A stretch of DNA of 64,000 nucleotides from an uncultured Flammeovirgaceae bacterium (GTDB lineage: Bacteria > Bacteroidota > Bacteroidia > Cytophagales > Cyclobacteriaceae). Where the stretch lies: positions 306,121 to 370,120 of the forward strand of contig CAKZYA010000061.1 of assembly GCA_937883755.1 (NCBI GenBank), in the 5' to 3' direction. The position numbers and the translations under genes are program-made. The notes below the pieces were generated by a model, which did not search any database, was not told where the DNA came from, and saw only the letters and a program-made list of their open reading frames with translations. Below, in pieces: positions 47,101-56,400 of the stretch (its first letter is position 1; the number at the start of each line of letters is the position of its first letter).

Positions 47101-47509
47101 AAGGTTGGAGTCCGCGCTGCACTACGAGGCTACCGAATTTCGTTCGGGAATTTTTTTAAATCAAGGTGATGGGAAATTTGAGTTCTTGCCATTTGCGATT
47201 CCTGTACAGCAGTCGCCCATCAACAGTATGATCTTTGATGATTTTGATAGCGACGGCTCTAAAGATTTGATACTGGCCGGAAATAACCATCACTCAGAAG
47301 TAGAAACCACCCGAGCCGATGCCGGAATCGGTTCTTTTCTGAAAGGAGATGGAAAAGGCAACTTCATGTTAGTCAATAACCAGAAAACTGGTTTTTTTGC
47401 CGATAAAGACGTTCGCAATATGCTGGCGGTAGAAACTGCCGAGAGCAAACTACTTATGGTAATTAACAATAACGATACGCACGATATTTTTAGATTAAAC
47501 CCACTATGA
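44126..47509 (+). CDS. FG-GAP/VCBS repeat lipoprotein with ASPIC/UnbV domain
   Basis: 1127 residues with a lipoprotein signal (FLLSVLTFSCSSSNE). Many FG-GAP/VCBS calcium-binding motifs of the form D.N.DG..D.(Y/F) occur along the chain (AGDVNNDGWVDLFFT, VDVNSDGFLDIYVSRG, YDRDNDLDVYVSN, ADFDLDGYNDVYVTN). They make up beta-propeller blades at about 60-530 and 690-1090. An ASPIC/UnbV domain lies at about 550-612 (RRLINTRGFLSSVSNTLHFG; LEIIWPDGKQQEI). Such proteins are common next to SusCD pairs and are surface-exposed; glycan or protein binding is likely but the ligand is unknown. Intact, unlike the relative at 36336. Confidence 0.85.
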   Translation: MTQYSVTIPSVHFWTATTFLLSVLTFSCSSSNETTSSENIVRQAKLFTQVPSDKSGIHFVNTLEETLESNYYQYMYTYIGGGVAAGDVNNDGWVDLFFTANSSDNKLYLNRGEDAEFSFEDVTDQAEIEQKGGFTTGLTMVDVNSDGFLDIYVSRGGWKDEDGKFANLLYINNGAEAGEIPTFTEQAEEYGLADANRTIQATFFDYDRDNDLDVYVSNTPDITSRTQVLDLEKIQQDPETLKLKGSDRLYQNDGSGHFTDVSDQAGLQYDIGFGLNPQVGELNNDGWLDVYVCNDFNVPDLAYINNQDGTFTESRDELFKHMSFNSMGSDIADINNDGFPDLMTLDMNPEDYIRSKTTMAMTSVDQFELMVEKGYHYQYMHNMLQLNNGNGTFSEIAQMAGIGNTDWSWSLLSADFDLDGYNDVYVTNGVYRDVIDRDKNNEILQILRMNQRKPTDKDFLKFSKMLPQQKLNNYFFKNNGDFTFNDASYDWTDSLLTFSNGAVYADLDNDGDLDVVVNNINDEATVFRNNAAEQQSGSYLKLEFTGPETNPFGVGTLAKLQLTDGSTLSRRLINTRGFLSSVSNTLHFGLAEEQTIEKLEIIWPDGKQQEITQVALNNILEVDYQDAQEAEDAPESENTLFTQLASDYQHFDPYFNDYQLQVLLPHKLSQTGPAVAKADVNGDGLEDVYLGGGHTQVGQLLLGEKSGELQVVTIPAFEQDKQYEDQGTCFFDADGDGDQDLYVVSGSYEFFRNQRMHQDRLYLNNGSGQFTKATGSLPEFASSGSVVVASDYDQDGDEDLFVGGRVVPGQYPTPPTSYLLINTQGNFEIATSEFAPELEKVGMVTDANWADINGDGKVDLVVTGEWMGVEVFINDGKNLVRSDAYPTLSNAVGWWNRLLVEDIDSDGDLDIVAGNLGLNYKFHASEEKPFQIYTSDFDFNGVEDVVLAKEYDGKEVPVRGKTCMTQQMPHLAQKIPTYTDFASRDLEGIVGKRLESALHYEATEFRSGIFLNQGDGKFEFLPFAIPVQQSPINSMIFDDFDSDGSKDLILAGNNHHSEVETTRADAGIGSFLKGDGKGNFMLVNNQKTGFFADKDVRNMLAVETAESKLLMVINNNDTHDIFRLNPL

Positions 47510-47552
47510 GGCACAATCATACTTCTATGCAACCTAAAAAAACACCAATCAA

Positions 47553-50500
47553 GTGAAAAAATCTATCCTCTTTATTTTATCCCTCGCCGTAACCTCCTTC
47601 ACCTTTGCTCAGGTAAAAGTGTACGAAGGGCAGGAAACTATTCCTACTTATAAAACGGGAGCCGATGAGCTCAGCCCAGTCTTCTATACCGGCCGCGGAG
47701 TGCAGGGCGCACAGGGAAAAGTATACCCCTATCCGTTGCAAACCAAGTTAAGCGACTCGTTAGTGGATGTTACCTATGACATGGTATATTTGGAAAATGA
47801 GTATCTCAAAGTAACTATCGCGCCCTCTTTAGGAGGAAAGTTATTCTCAGCCATAGACAAAACTAATGGTCATGAGCTGTTTCACACCAACAGTGTTATC
47901 AAGCCTGATCTTATCGGAACATTAGGTTCATGGATTTCCGGTGGTATTGAGTGGTGTTTTCCTCACCATCACCGGACTACCACTATGTTGCCCAGCGATT
48001 ATATGATGGTTGAGAACGAGGACGGTAGTGCTACGGTTTGGATTGGGGAAACAGAGAAAACCATGCAGATGAGAGGAGTAGTAGGAGTTACGCTACGTCC
48101 GGGACGCTCCTACATTGAGGTGGACTATCGCTTAAGCAATAGTAATGCACTTACCCAAACTTTTCTGTTTTGGGCGAACGTAGCTATTACTGCTAACGAA
48201 GACTTTCGCACTTTCTGGCCGCCTAGCCAGGAAATTGGAGTCTACCACAACAATACTAGCTTTATTCAGTGGCCTATTTCTAATGAAACGGATGATTATG
48301 GACGAACAAGTTATGCTGAGGGCGCAGACCTAACCTGGTGGAAAAATCACTCAAACCCGGTATCATTTTTCATGTGGGATAATAAAGAGGGGTTTGTGGG
48401 TGGTTACGACTATGGTCAAAATGCCGGTACGGTACATGTAGGCGATCCGGTAGAAAACAAAACTTCTAAGCTTTGGCAGTTCGGACCGGGGCTGCAGGGG
48501 CAAAATGCCCGGCGTAAGCTTACTGATGATGGCAAGGCTTACGTAGAGATTATGACTGGATCGTTCTCTAACAACCAACCGGATTATAGCTGGATTTTAC
48601 CCCATTCGGTGAAAGATGCCAAGAACTACTGGTATCCGCTGCGAGATATTGAGATAGCCAAAAATTCTACTGTAGATGCTTCGGTTACGCTGCAAATGCG
48701 GGATGATAAAACCGTTTTCTACGGATTCAACACCACCCGGGCTATTAACAATGCTAAAGTAGTGCTGAAGTATGGCGATCAGGTCTTGGAAGAAAAAACG
48801 ATCAATATTGATCCGGCAACACCCTTCACAGCTACATACAAAGGAAAAGAGATTATTGACGAATACCAATTATATACGGAGATCCAGGATAGTGACGGAA
48901 AAGTGCTGGTTTCTTACAAGCCTTATCAACTTCAATATCCAGAACTGCCCGAGCCACAGGAACGGGTGAAAAAGCCTGAAGAAATAGAGACAGTAGAAGA
49001 CTTGTACCTGACCGGGCGATTTGTGGAGCAGTTCAAGCGTCCAGGCATGAATCCAGATGATTATTATCTGGCTGGATTAGAAAAATCGCCTAATGATTAT
49101 CGACTGAATCTGGCAATGGGTACGCGTCGGCTCGGCGAGACTAAGTATCAGAAAGCATTAAATTATCTGCAAAAAGCAGCCGATAAACTAAAAGTGAAAT
49201 ACTATCAGCCTAAGGAGGGAGAGCTTTTTTACTATTTAGGTATGGCGCAAAAACAACTAGGACAGGCCGAAGAGGCATATCATAACTTTGCCCAGTCAAC
49301 CTGGTACTACGCTTGGCACTCCGCCGGATATTATCAGTTAGCCCAGATGGAAACCCAAGCCGGAAATTACGAAAAAGCACTAGAGTACATCCAAAGTGCT
49401 TATGCTAACAATACCAAAGACGGTAGAATTACAATACTGTACTCGGCCTTGCTTCGCAAGCTTGACCAATCGGACCAAGCTCAAGAATTATTAGACGATC
49501 TGCTGGAGTACGACCCACTTTACTTTACGGCTTACTATGAAAAAGGCCTTATTCTGAATAAGGCCTCTTTAGCCCAGTGGCACAGCAATATGCAGGATGT
49601 GGATAACAACTATCTAGAAGTTGCTACCAACTACATGAATGCTGGCCTGCTCGACGATGGTATCACTTTGCTGTCATCTTTAGAAAGCCCCACCAATCCA
49701 CTAGTGTATTATTATCAGGCCTGGTTTTATTCCGAGATGGGTGAGAGTGCTAAAGCAATCGAGGTGCTAAATTTGGCTAAGAACACTTCGCTAGATTATG
49801 CTTTTCCCTATCGACCAGAGACGGAAACCATTCTTAATCATGCCATTCAAATAGACGCGCAGAATGCAGATGCTTACTATCTGCTTGGAAATTTACTTTA
49901 CGATAATCGGCCCGAGGATGCAATAGCTGCTTGGGAAAAGGCGTCATCGATCGATAGTAACATGCCAATGGTTTGGCGCAATTTGGCGTTTGGATTTTTC
50001 CATCATCAAAGTGATAGTGATAAAGCCATTGATTATTTGCGGAATGCTATAGAAGAGGAAGCCGACATGTCGTTGTGGTACGCTGAGTTGGCAAAATACT
50101 ACGAGTTATCCAACGCCAATTTTACCGAAAGCCTAGCGATTCTTCGCAACAATATAGACGTAGTGAAGCAGGATGTTTCGGCACCTAGAGCCTTAGTGGC
50201 ATTATACAATCTGAACGGCGAATACGACGAAGCTATCCAATTCCTCAACACTCACCATTTCCGAACTTGGGAAGGAGGACGGGAGATTTACTGGCACTAC
50301 GTGGATGCTCATACTCTCAAGGCTATTGAGTTGATGAATGATAAAGAATATGAGTCCTCGATTACTCATTTAGATTCAGCCCTGCTTTATCCAGAGAACT
50401 TGGAAGTAGGCCAAGCTTCAGATGGAGAAAAAAATGCCCTGATTTACTACTTTATGGGGGAGGCCTATAATAAGATGGGCAAATCCAAAAGAGCCAAAGC

Positions 50501-50867
50501 GAGCTACCGACAAAGCGTGGCTTCCGAAAATCGAAGAGGAATGTACGACTTGCGCTACTATCAGGCCAAATCTTACGCAAAACTGGGTGAAACCGATAAG
50601 GCCAACAAGATGTTCCACAGCCTGATCAGCCAGGGGCAAGAACTCCGTGAAGCAGGGGCCGACAATACCCTGATTGCCGTAGAAGAAGGCTCATCCCGCA
50701 ACAATAAAGCGATCTCCCAATCCTATTTCCTGGAAGCCCTGGGCAACCGAGGTCTGGGAAATAAGGAAGAAGCCCACCGCTTATTTCAATCAGCCCTTGA
50801 TGAGTATAATCATAACTTATGGGCTAAAGTGATGATGAGTGGAAAAGAGCTATCCTCTTCGGAGTAG
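47553..50867 (+). CDS. DUF5107 domain and TPR repeat protein
   Basis: 1104 residues; GTG start at 47553, signal peptide (FILSLAVTSFTFAQ). Residues about 30-330 form a DUF5107 region with an aldose-epimerase-like beta-sandwich feel: 'YLKVTIAPSLGGKLFSAIDK', 'GSWISGGIEWCFPHHH', 'VDYRLSNSNALTQTFLFWAN'. From about 500 on, tandem TPR repeats dominate (ALNYLQKAADKLKV, ALEYIQSAYANNTKD, AIEVLNLAKNTS, SKRAKASYRQSVA). Many DUF5107 proteins lie in PULs next to sulfatases and hydrolases; their reaction is not established. It is 43 bp after the FG-GAP gene, so it belongs to the same PUL operon. Confidence 0.8.
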   Translation: MKKSILFILSLAVTSFTFAQVKVYEGQETIPTYKTGADELSPVFYTGRGVQGAQGKVYPYPLQTKLSDSLVDVTYDMVYLENEYLKVTIAPSLGGKLFSAIDKTNGHELFHTNSVIKPDLIGTLGSWISGGIEWCFPHHHRTTTMLPSDYMMVENEDGSATVWIGETEKTMQMRGVVGVTLRPGRSYIEVDYRLSNSNALTQTFLFWANVAITANEDFRTFWPPSQEIGVYHNNTSFIQWPISNETDDYGRTSYAEGADLTWWKNHSNPVSFFMWDNKEGFVGGYDYGQNAGTVHVGDPVENKTSKLWQFGPGLQGQNARRKLTDDGKAYVEIMTGSFSNNQPDYSWILPHSVKDAKNYWYPLRDIEIAKNSTVDASVTLQMRDDKTVFYGFNTTRAINNAKVVLKYGDQVLEEKTINIDPATPFTATYKGKEIIDEYQLYTEIQDSDGKVLVSYKPYQLQYPELPEPQERVKKPEEIETVEDLYLTGRFVEQFKRPGMNPDDYYLAGLEKSPNDYRLNLAMGTRRLGETKYQKALNYLQKAADKLKVKYYQPKEGELFYYLGMAQKQLGQAEEAYHNFAQSTWYYAWHSAGYYQLAQMETQAGNYEKALEYIQSAYANNTKDGRITILYSALLRKLDQSDQAQELLDDLLEYDPLYFTAYYEKGLILNKASLAQWHSNMQDVDNNYLEVATNYMNAGLLDDGITLLSSLESPTNPLVYYYQAWFYSEMGESAKAIEVLNLAKNTSLDYAFPYRPETETILNHAIQIDAQNADAYYLLGNLLYDNRPEDAIAAWEKASSIDSNMPMVWRNLAFGFFHHQSDSDKAIDYLRNAIEEEADMSLWYAELAKYYELSNANFTESLAILRNNIDVVKQDVSAPRALVALYNLNGEYDEAIQFLNTHHFRTWEGGREIYWHYVDAHTLKAIELMNDKEYESSITHLDSALLYPENLEVGQASDGEKNALIYYFMGEAYNKMGKSKRAKASYRQSVASENRRGMYDLRYYQAKSYAKLGETDKANKMFHSLISQGQELREAGADNTLIAVEEGSSRNNKAISQSYFLEALGNRGLGNKEEAHRLFQSALDEYNHNLWAKVMMSGKELSSSE

Positions 50868-50898
50868 AGAGTAAGGGCTATTTGCTACACGTATACTA

Positions 50899-51455
50899 TT
50901 GACCCCATCTGAAACCGTATCTTTTTTACACCGGATGCCAGCCGGAACACTGGATTTTATTGAAGAACCCATTCGGGACGAAACCCCGGAAGCCTACGAA
51001 AATCTCCGCAAAATGGTATCAGTACCTTTTGCCATTGGCGAAGAGTTTGCCAACAAGTGGCAGTTTTTGCCCTACTTGGAGAGAGGCATTACCCAGTTTG
51101 CTCGGGTAGATGTCTGCAATGTAGGTGGCATCACCGAATTTATGAAAGTAGCGTCTCTGGCCGAATCTCATTACATCGATCTAATGCCTCACAATCCTCT
51201 AGGACCAATTTGTACCGCCGCTAGTTCCAACATGAGTTAGCTGGAAGACATATAAATACCCCGGTAGGCCAAAGCGGGAACAATTCGCTCGAATTCTATC
51301 CGGTACAGCCCCAACTGGATAATAACTGGTATCCCGTCCCGGATTTGCCCGGTTTGGGAGTAGAATTCAACGAAGAATTAGCCAAAGAACAAACATTTAT
51401 CCTTCAGGAAGTGCCACACCTTAAACGCCGCGATGGCTCATTTACCAATTGGTAA
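50899..51455 (+). pseudogene. Enolase-superfamily (mandelate racemase-like) C-terminal pseudogene
   Basis: Only the C-terminal half survives. The open part encodes LDFIEEPIRDETPEAYENL, 'SVPFAIGEEFANKWQFLPYL', 'FARVDVCNVGGITEFMKVA' and YIDLMPHNPLGPICTAAS, the metal-binding and catalytic-His segments of the superfamily. It then stops at 51240. A shifted frame near 51285-51455 carries the tail (LEFYPVQPQ, DLPGLGVEFNEELAKEQ, and LKRRDGSFTNW before TAA at 51453). The N-terminal capping domain and half the barrel are absent. Its 'FIEEPIRDETP' and 'GEEFANKW' motifs show a different subfamily from the intact gene at 37982. Confidence 0.85.
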
Positions 51456-51666
51456 TTGCTTGAGATACTCACCAGTGAAGAATCGCGCATTTGTTATAAG
51501 AATAAAGTATTCAAGTAGCACAGCTTCTAAACATTTCTTGACGGGGAGCGAACACTGCAGTACATGAGTGACTAAAGAAAAAACATACCTGCTAGCATCG
51601 TGAACATATGTGGCTGAGTTCCTCGTTCAGAGTGTCTATATTTCAGCAATAACATGCACTGAACGA
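51456..51666. other. Intergenic region with operator-like pair
   Basis: About 210 bp between two pseudogenes. It contains the second copy of the paired box (51583-51611) and otherwise nothing recognisable. Confidence 0.4.
51583..51611 (+). promoter_or_regulatory. Candidate HTCS operator, site 2
   Basis: ACATACCT at 51583-51590 (one mismatch to ACATAYGT) and ACATATGT at 51604-51611, start-to-start 21 bp, with AA before both boxes. It ends 55 bp before the start of a decayed GH29 gene and about 320 bp before the GH117-like gene, which may now use this promoter. Confidence 0.5.
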
Positions 51667-51837
51667 ATGAGAAAAAGCTACAATCACTTACTCTACTTAT
51701 TCATATTTGCCTATTTGGGTTCACCTCAGCTGTTTGCTCAGTGTAGCGAGAAATATCAGCCGGAATAGGAGCCGCTACTTCAATACCAGACGCCGGAATG
51801 GTTTGCCGTTGCCAATTTGGGCATCTTTATCCACTGA
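51667..51837 (+). pseudogene. GH29 alpha-L-fucosidase N-terminal pseudogene
   Basis: ATG at 51667 begins a signal peptide (HLLYLFIFAYLGSPQLFAQ), then TAG at 51766 interrupts the frame. The frame continues with QYQTPEWFAVANLGIFIH, which matches [20 protein letters not shown] of the intact GH29 at 57715, then TGA at 51835 replaces the expected tryptophan codon (TGG). Homology ends there. It is a truncated copy of an old GH29 gene. It still lies directly behind an operator-like pair. Confidence 0.85.
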
Positions 51838-51933
51838 GAGCGTCGCTCATGAATGATGACCTTGTAGTTTAGACAATTTCTCATAATTATCATTCATTCA
51901 TTCATCATTAAATTACCAAATGACCTATTAGCA

Positions 51934-53241
51934 ATGAACGATCAAACTTTCAGTTCGCCAACCCTTCAACGACATTTCACCGATTACCTTCTTTGGTGCT
52001 ACCTCACCGTAATCATACTCGTTGCTTGCAACCCTGAGCCTCAATCAGAACAGAAAGCGGCGCCATCTGATGGAGAAAGAGGGTTTCCATTTAACCTGCC
52101 GAAGGAAAAGCCGGATAGAGCATTAAGCGTGGCTATGGCGCGTAACTACAACAATTATCTGGCTCCCCGCCCGGAGCACAATGAGCTTTACTCTCAGTTC
52201 AAATACACTGAACTTCAGGGCTTAGACTATAATAATGGCGATGGGACTATCTCCCGTCGTGATCCCTCAAAGGTTATTTTTGCAAATGAGAAATACTATG
52301 TTTGGTACACCCACCGGGAGACTCCTTCTCCGCCCCAGGGGGTTGACCAGAGCAATGATACCGTTCCCTCTACTGATTGGGATTTAGCGGAGATATGGTA
52401 CGCTACCAGCGAAGACGGTTTTACCTGGGAAGAGCAAGGGGTGGCGGTTCTCAGGCCTCCCAAACCCAACGTAGGTTGGCGTTCGGTGTCTACCACCGAT
52501 ATTCTCGTGTGGGAAGGTAAGTACTACCTCTACTATCAGGGCTTTATGGAAGCAAGCGGCAAGCGGGGCGACGACTGTCCGGTAGCAGTCTCTTACGCTG
52601 ATTCGCCCGATGGTCCCTGGACACCGCACAATGAAATTGTGATTCCGAATGGGGCGGAAGGAGAATGGGATCAATACTCTATTCACGATCCGTATCCGCT
52701 GGTACATCAGGGAAAAATCTACGTTTACTACAAATCAGATTTCGACGGAGACCCTCGGCTGGTAAGAATGCAGGGGCTGGCTATTGCCGATAACCCTCTC
52801 GGACCATTTGAGAAACACCCACTCAATCCGGTGATTAATTCCGGGCACGAGACTACCTTGTTTCCTTTCAAGAGTGGTATTGCGGCTTTGGTTTCTCGAG
52901 ACGGTAACGAACACTTCACCGTGCAGTATGCGGAAGATGGTGTAAACTTCGAGATTGCTTCTATCACCTCGCTAATACCTATTGCTGCCGGGCCATATAT
53001 TCCCGACGCCTTCACCAATACTCAGAATGGTCGGGGTATCACCTGGGGCATTTCTCATATTACCAATGCAACTACCTGGGAACAAAGTCACTCCATACTG
53101 CTCCGCTTCGACTGTGATCTGAGTCAGGACGTAGATGATCCGGAAATGAAGCGGCACAGCCAATACTACAAGCCAGATTTTTACTATCAGCACGGCTTAA
53201 CTCAGAGGCAGCGCGAGAGAATTATGGCTGATAAGAAATAG
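51934..53241 (+). CDS. GH117-like five-bladed beta-propeller hydrolase
   Basis: 435 residues with a lipoprotein signal (LTVIILVACNPEPQ). Five-bladed propeller motifs: 'RRDPSKVIFANEKYYVWYTH', 'VSTTDILVWEGKYYLYYQGF', WDQYSIHDPYPLVHQGKIYV and 'GHETTLFPFKSGIAALVSRD'. The order and wording match what I know of GH117 enzymes (3,6-anhydro-L-galactosidases acting on neoagaro-oligosaccharides). The aspartate in STTD, the aspartate in IHDPYP and the glutamate in GHETTLFP are candidate catalytic residues. GH43-like relatives are the alternative. It would release anhydro-galactose ends in the periplasm. It sits between the GH29 pseudogene and the HTCS gene. Confidence 0.72.
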   Translation: MNDQTFSSPTLQRHFTDYLLWCYLTVIILVACNPEPQSEQKAAPSDGERGFPFNLPKEKPDRALSVAMARNYNNYLAPRPEHNELYSQFKYTELQGLDYNNGDGTISRRDPSKVIFANEKYYVWYTHRETPSPPQGVDQSNDTVPSTDWDLAEIWYATSEDGFTWEEQGVAVLRPPKPNVGWRSVSTTDILVWEGKYYLYYQGFMEASGKRGDDCPVAVSYADSPDGPWTPHNEIVIPNGAEGEWDQYSIHDPYPLVHQGKIYVYYKSDFDGDPRLVRMQGLAIADNPLGPFEKHPLNPVINSGHETTLFPFKSGIAALVSRDGNEHFTVQYAEDGVNFEIASITSLIPIAAGPYIPDAFTNTQNGRGITWGISHITNATTWEQSHSILLRFDCDLSQDVDDPEMKRHSQYYKPDFYYQHGLTQRQRERIMADKK

Positions 53242-53409
53242 CTACCCTTTTAATGATATGAAACTATTATGATTAGAAGAGCTAGCCTGACATAAAGTCA
53301 ATCGATAAATAAGTCTGCTTGCTATTGCGGGATAATATTATCAATTTACTATTGATAGTTGAGAGATAATTACTTCTTTTGAATACGATCCCTCATTCAA
53401 TAGTATTTT

Positions 53410-56400
53410 ATGTCAATATTTAAATTGTCATCAGCTACTACCGCCCTGCTACTCACCTTCCAAATTATCTGGGGGCAGACCGCTCCGCTGCAATTTGAGC
53501 ATCTGACATCCGAACATGGCCTCACCCAAAATGATGTAAACTGCATTTTGCAGGATCATCAGGGTTTCTTGTGGTTCGGGACCCACGATGGTTTGAACCG
53601 CTACGACGGTTATAAATTTGAAGTTTTCCAATCTGATCCTAACGATGCCGAGAGTATCAGTAGCAATCTGATTTTTACTTTGGTAGAAGACCATCAGCAA
53701 AATCTATGGGTGGGCACCACTGGTGGGGGGATTAACCATTACAATTCTGAAACCGGAGAATTCACTCGACTTGTACACGAGCCCGGAAACGATAAAAGTT
53801 TAAGCAACAACTACATCCTTTCTTCCTGGGTAGATAGCAAGGGGCGGGTATGGGTTGGCACTGTAGATGGCCTGAACGTTCACGTGCCCGACTCTACTGG
53901 TCAAACCATAGGTGGGTTCAGTCATTTTTTTACTAACCGAGTAACCTACCCAGATCCTAATCAGCGGCGAATAAATACAATATTTGAAAGTGCTTCGGGT
54001 ATACTTTGGGTGGGAACTCCCGCAGGTTTATCTAAACTGGAGTCCGATGCAGCTCACACCCATCAGGAGTTCCAATTTGTTCAGGATATACCGAATATAC
54101 AGGCTATCAACGAAGATAAACCAGGTAATTTGATTGTGGGTACTAAAAAGGAGCTCTATTATCAACAAGCTGGTCCTGAATCCAAAAAATTCACGCTGAT
54201 TGCTACGGTTGGCGTTAACACCATTGTGGTTGAGCCGAACGGTGATATTTGGAGTGGTTCAAACGAAGGGATAGATCGATTCCGGAAAGGGCCGGGGAAA
54301 GCAATTCCTGAACTACAAGAGCATTACATAAATGAGGTTGCTAATCCGAATAGTCTAAGTAAGAATATTGTAAAGCAGTTATACCTGGACGATGCCGGGT
54401 TTATCTGGATTGGCACCAATGGGGGTGGGGTGAATATGTTTAATCCTCAAAAGAAATCCTTTCGTCATTACCAGAGAAACGTTCATTCCGGCAGCATCAG
54501 CTACGATAAAATCCGTTCCATCTTCGAAGACAGTCAGAAAAACCTGTGGGTTGGTACTGAAGGAGGAGGGGTGAATCTTTTGCAGGCTGGTAAGGAGAAT
54601 TATACTGATTTTCAGCATATTACCGAGTTGAAAAACATCTTTGCCATTGCAGAAACGAATTGGGATGGCAAAAAAACGATTTGGCTAGGTTCGGAAAAAG
54701 AAGGGCTATACCAAATTCGTCAGCGAGAAAGCTGCTGGGTTTTAGAACCCGAATTAAGTACAAAGGTGGCTTCTGATGCTTCGGTTTTCAGCTTGCTAGA
54801 AGATCGCAGCGGTGCATTATGGGTTGGAACCTATAATTCCGGATTATATCGCTTCCTTCCTGACGGGGCAGTGAAAAACTTCCGGCACAATCCAGCCAAT
54901 TCGTCCAGTCTTTCCGATAACATTGTCAGGAGTATTTTACAAGACCGTAGTGGAAATCTATGGATAGGTACTGGAAATGGACTAAATAAACTGTCGGCTG
55001 ACGAGCTCAATCAAGACCAACCCTCATTCGTTAGTTTTAAGAATATTCCGGGCGATATCAGCAGCCTCAGCTTCAACTATGTGCTGGCATTACACGAAAG
55101 TCAGCAGGGCGAGTTATGGGTTGGTACTTTTGGGGGAGGGCTTAACCGTTTAAACGTTTCTCCCGATGGCACTGCTACCTTCTCAGTATTCAAAGAGAAA
55201 GACGGGCTACCCAATAATGTTATCAAAAGTATATTGGAGGATGAATCAGGCAATCTGTGGGTTGCCACCAACAAGGGGCTGTGCCGCTTTGACCCGGTTC
55301 AATTGGATTTTAAAAACTATGACGTTAGCGACGGACTACAAAGCAATGAGTTTAGTGAACTAGCGGCTTATAAACGGCAAAACGGTGAGTTTCTGTTTGG
55401 AGGGGTAAAAGGTTTCAATGTATTCTACCCGAACTGCATTTCCGATAATCTGCACTTCCCCCAGGTAGCTATCACCGACTTTCAGGTCTTCAATCAGTCG
55501 GTTCCGGTAAATGTAGAATTCAATGGAAGGATAGTATTGCCTAAGGTAATATCTTTAGCTGAGAAGGTTAATTTAAATTACTGGGAAAACGACTTTTCTC
55601 TGGAGTTTTCGGCCTTACACTTTGCCTCACCTTCCAAAAATCAGTACGCCTATATGCTGGAGGGATACGATGAAGATTGGGTTTACACCAACGCCGATAA
55701 ACGCTTTGCTACGTATACCAACCTCAAGCACGGTAACTATAACTTTCACATAAAAGCAGCCAATAACGATGGTATCTGGAACGAGGAACCGATTTCGCTA
55801 GCCATCAGTATTGCTCCGCCCTTCTGGCTTAGTTGGTGGGCTTACATGCTCTATGGAGCAGCATTTCTGGCAGCGATATGGTTTATCCGAAAATATACTC
55901 TGATTGGAATTTGGGAAAAACACCAACTGGAACTGGAGCATCTGCAAAAAGAAAAAACAGAAGAACTACACCAGATGAAGCTTCGGTTCTTTACCAATAT
56001 ATCCCACGAGTTTCGTACTCCGCTTACCCTTATTTTAGGTCCTCTGGAACATTTGATCCAGTTCGGATCTAAGATGGAAGGAGAAGATAGAAAAGGACAT
56101 TATCTGCTAATGCAGAAAAACGCCCGTTATCTGCTGCGGTTAGTCAACCAACTGATGGACTTCCGTAAAATTGATCAGGGAAAAATGAAGTTGAAGCTAC
56201 AGCAAGAGAAAGTAGGGGGCTACATGCAGGAAATTCTGGAGCCTTTTCAGTTTGTAGCGAAGAAAAAGAGTGTCCATTTTGAAATTATCAACGATGAACC
56301 AGAGCTAACCGCCTGGATTGACAAAGACAAGCTGGAAAAGATTCTATATAACTTAGTTTCTAACGCCTTCAAATTTACCCCCGAAAGCGGAAAAGTAACA

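Noticed and set aside
44126..47509. Idea that the FG-GAP pseudogene at 36336 is a recent duplicate of this gene.
   Set aside because: The fragments differ strongly in the C-terminal half (for example in the segment following AGNL), so they are distant family members.
51885..51909. Short tandem repeat of CATT units before the GH117-like gene.
   Set aside because: Only three to four units of four bases; too short to call a functional repeat.
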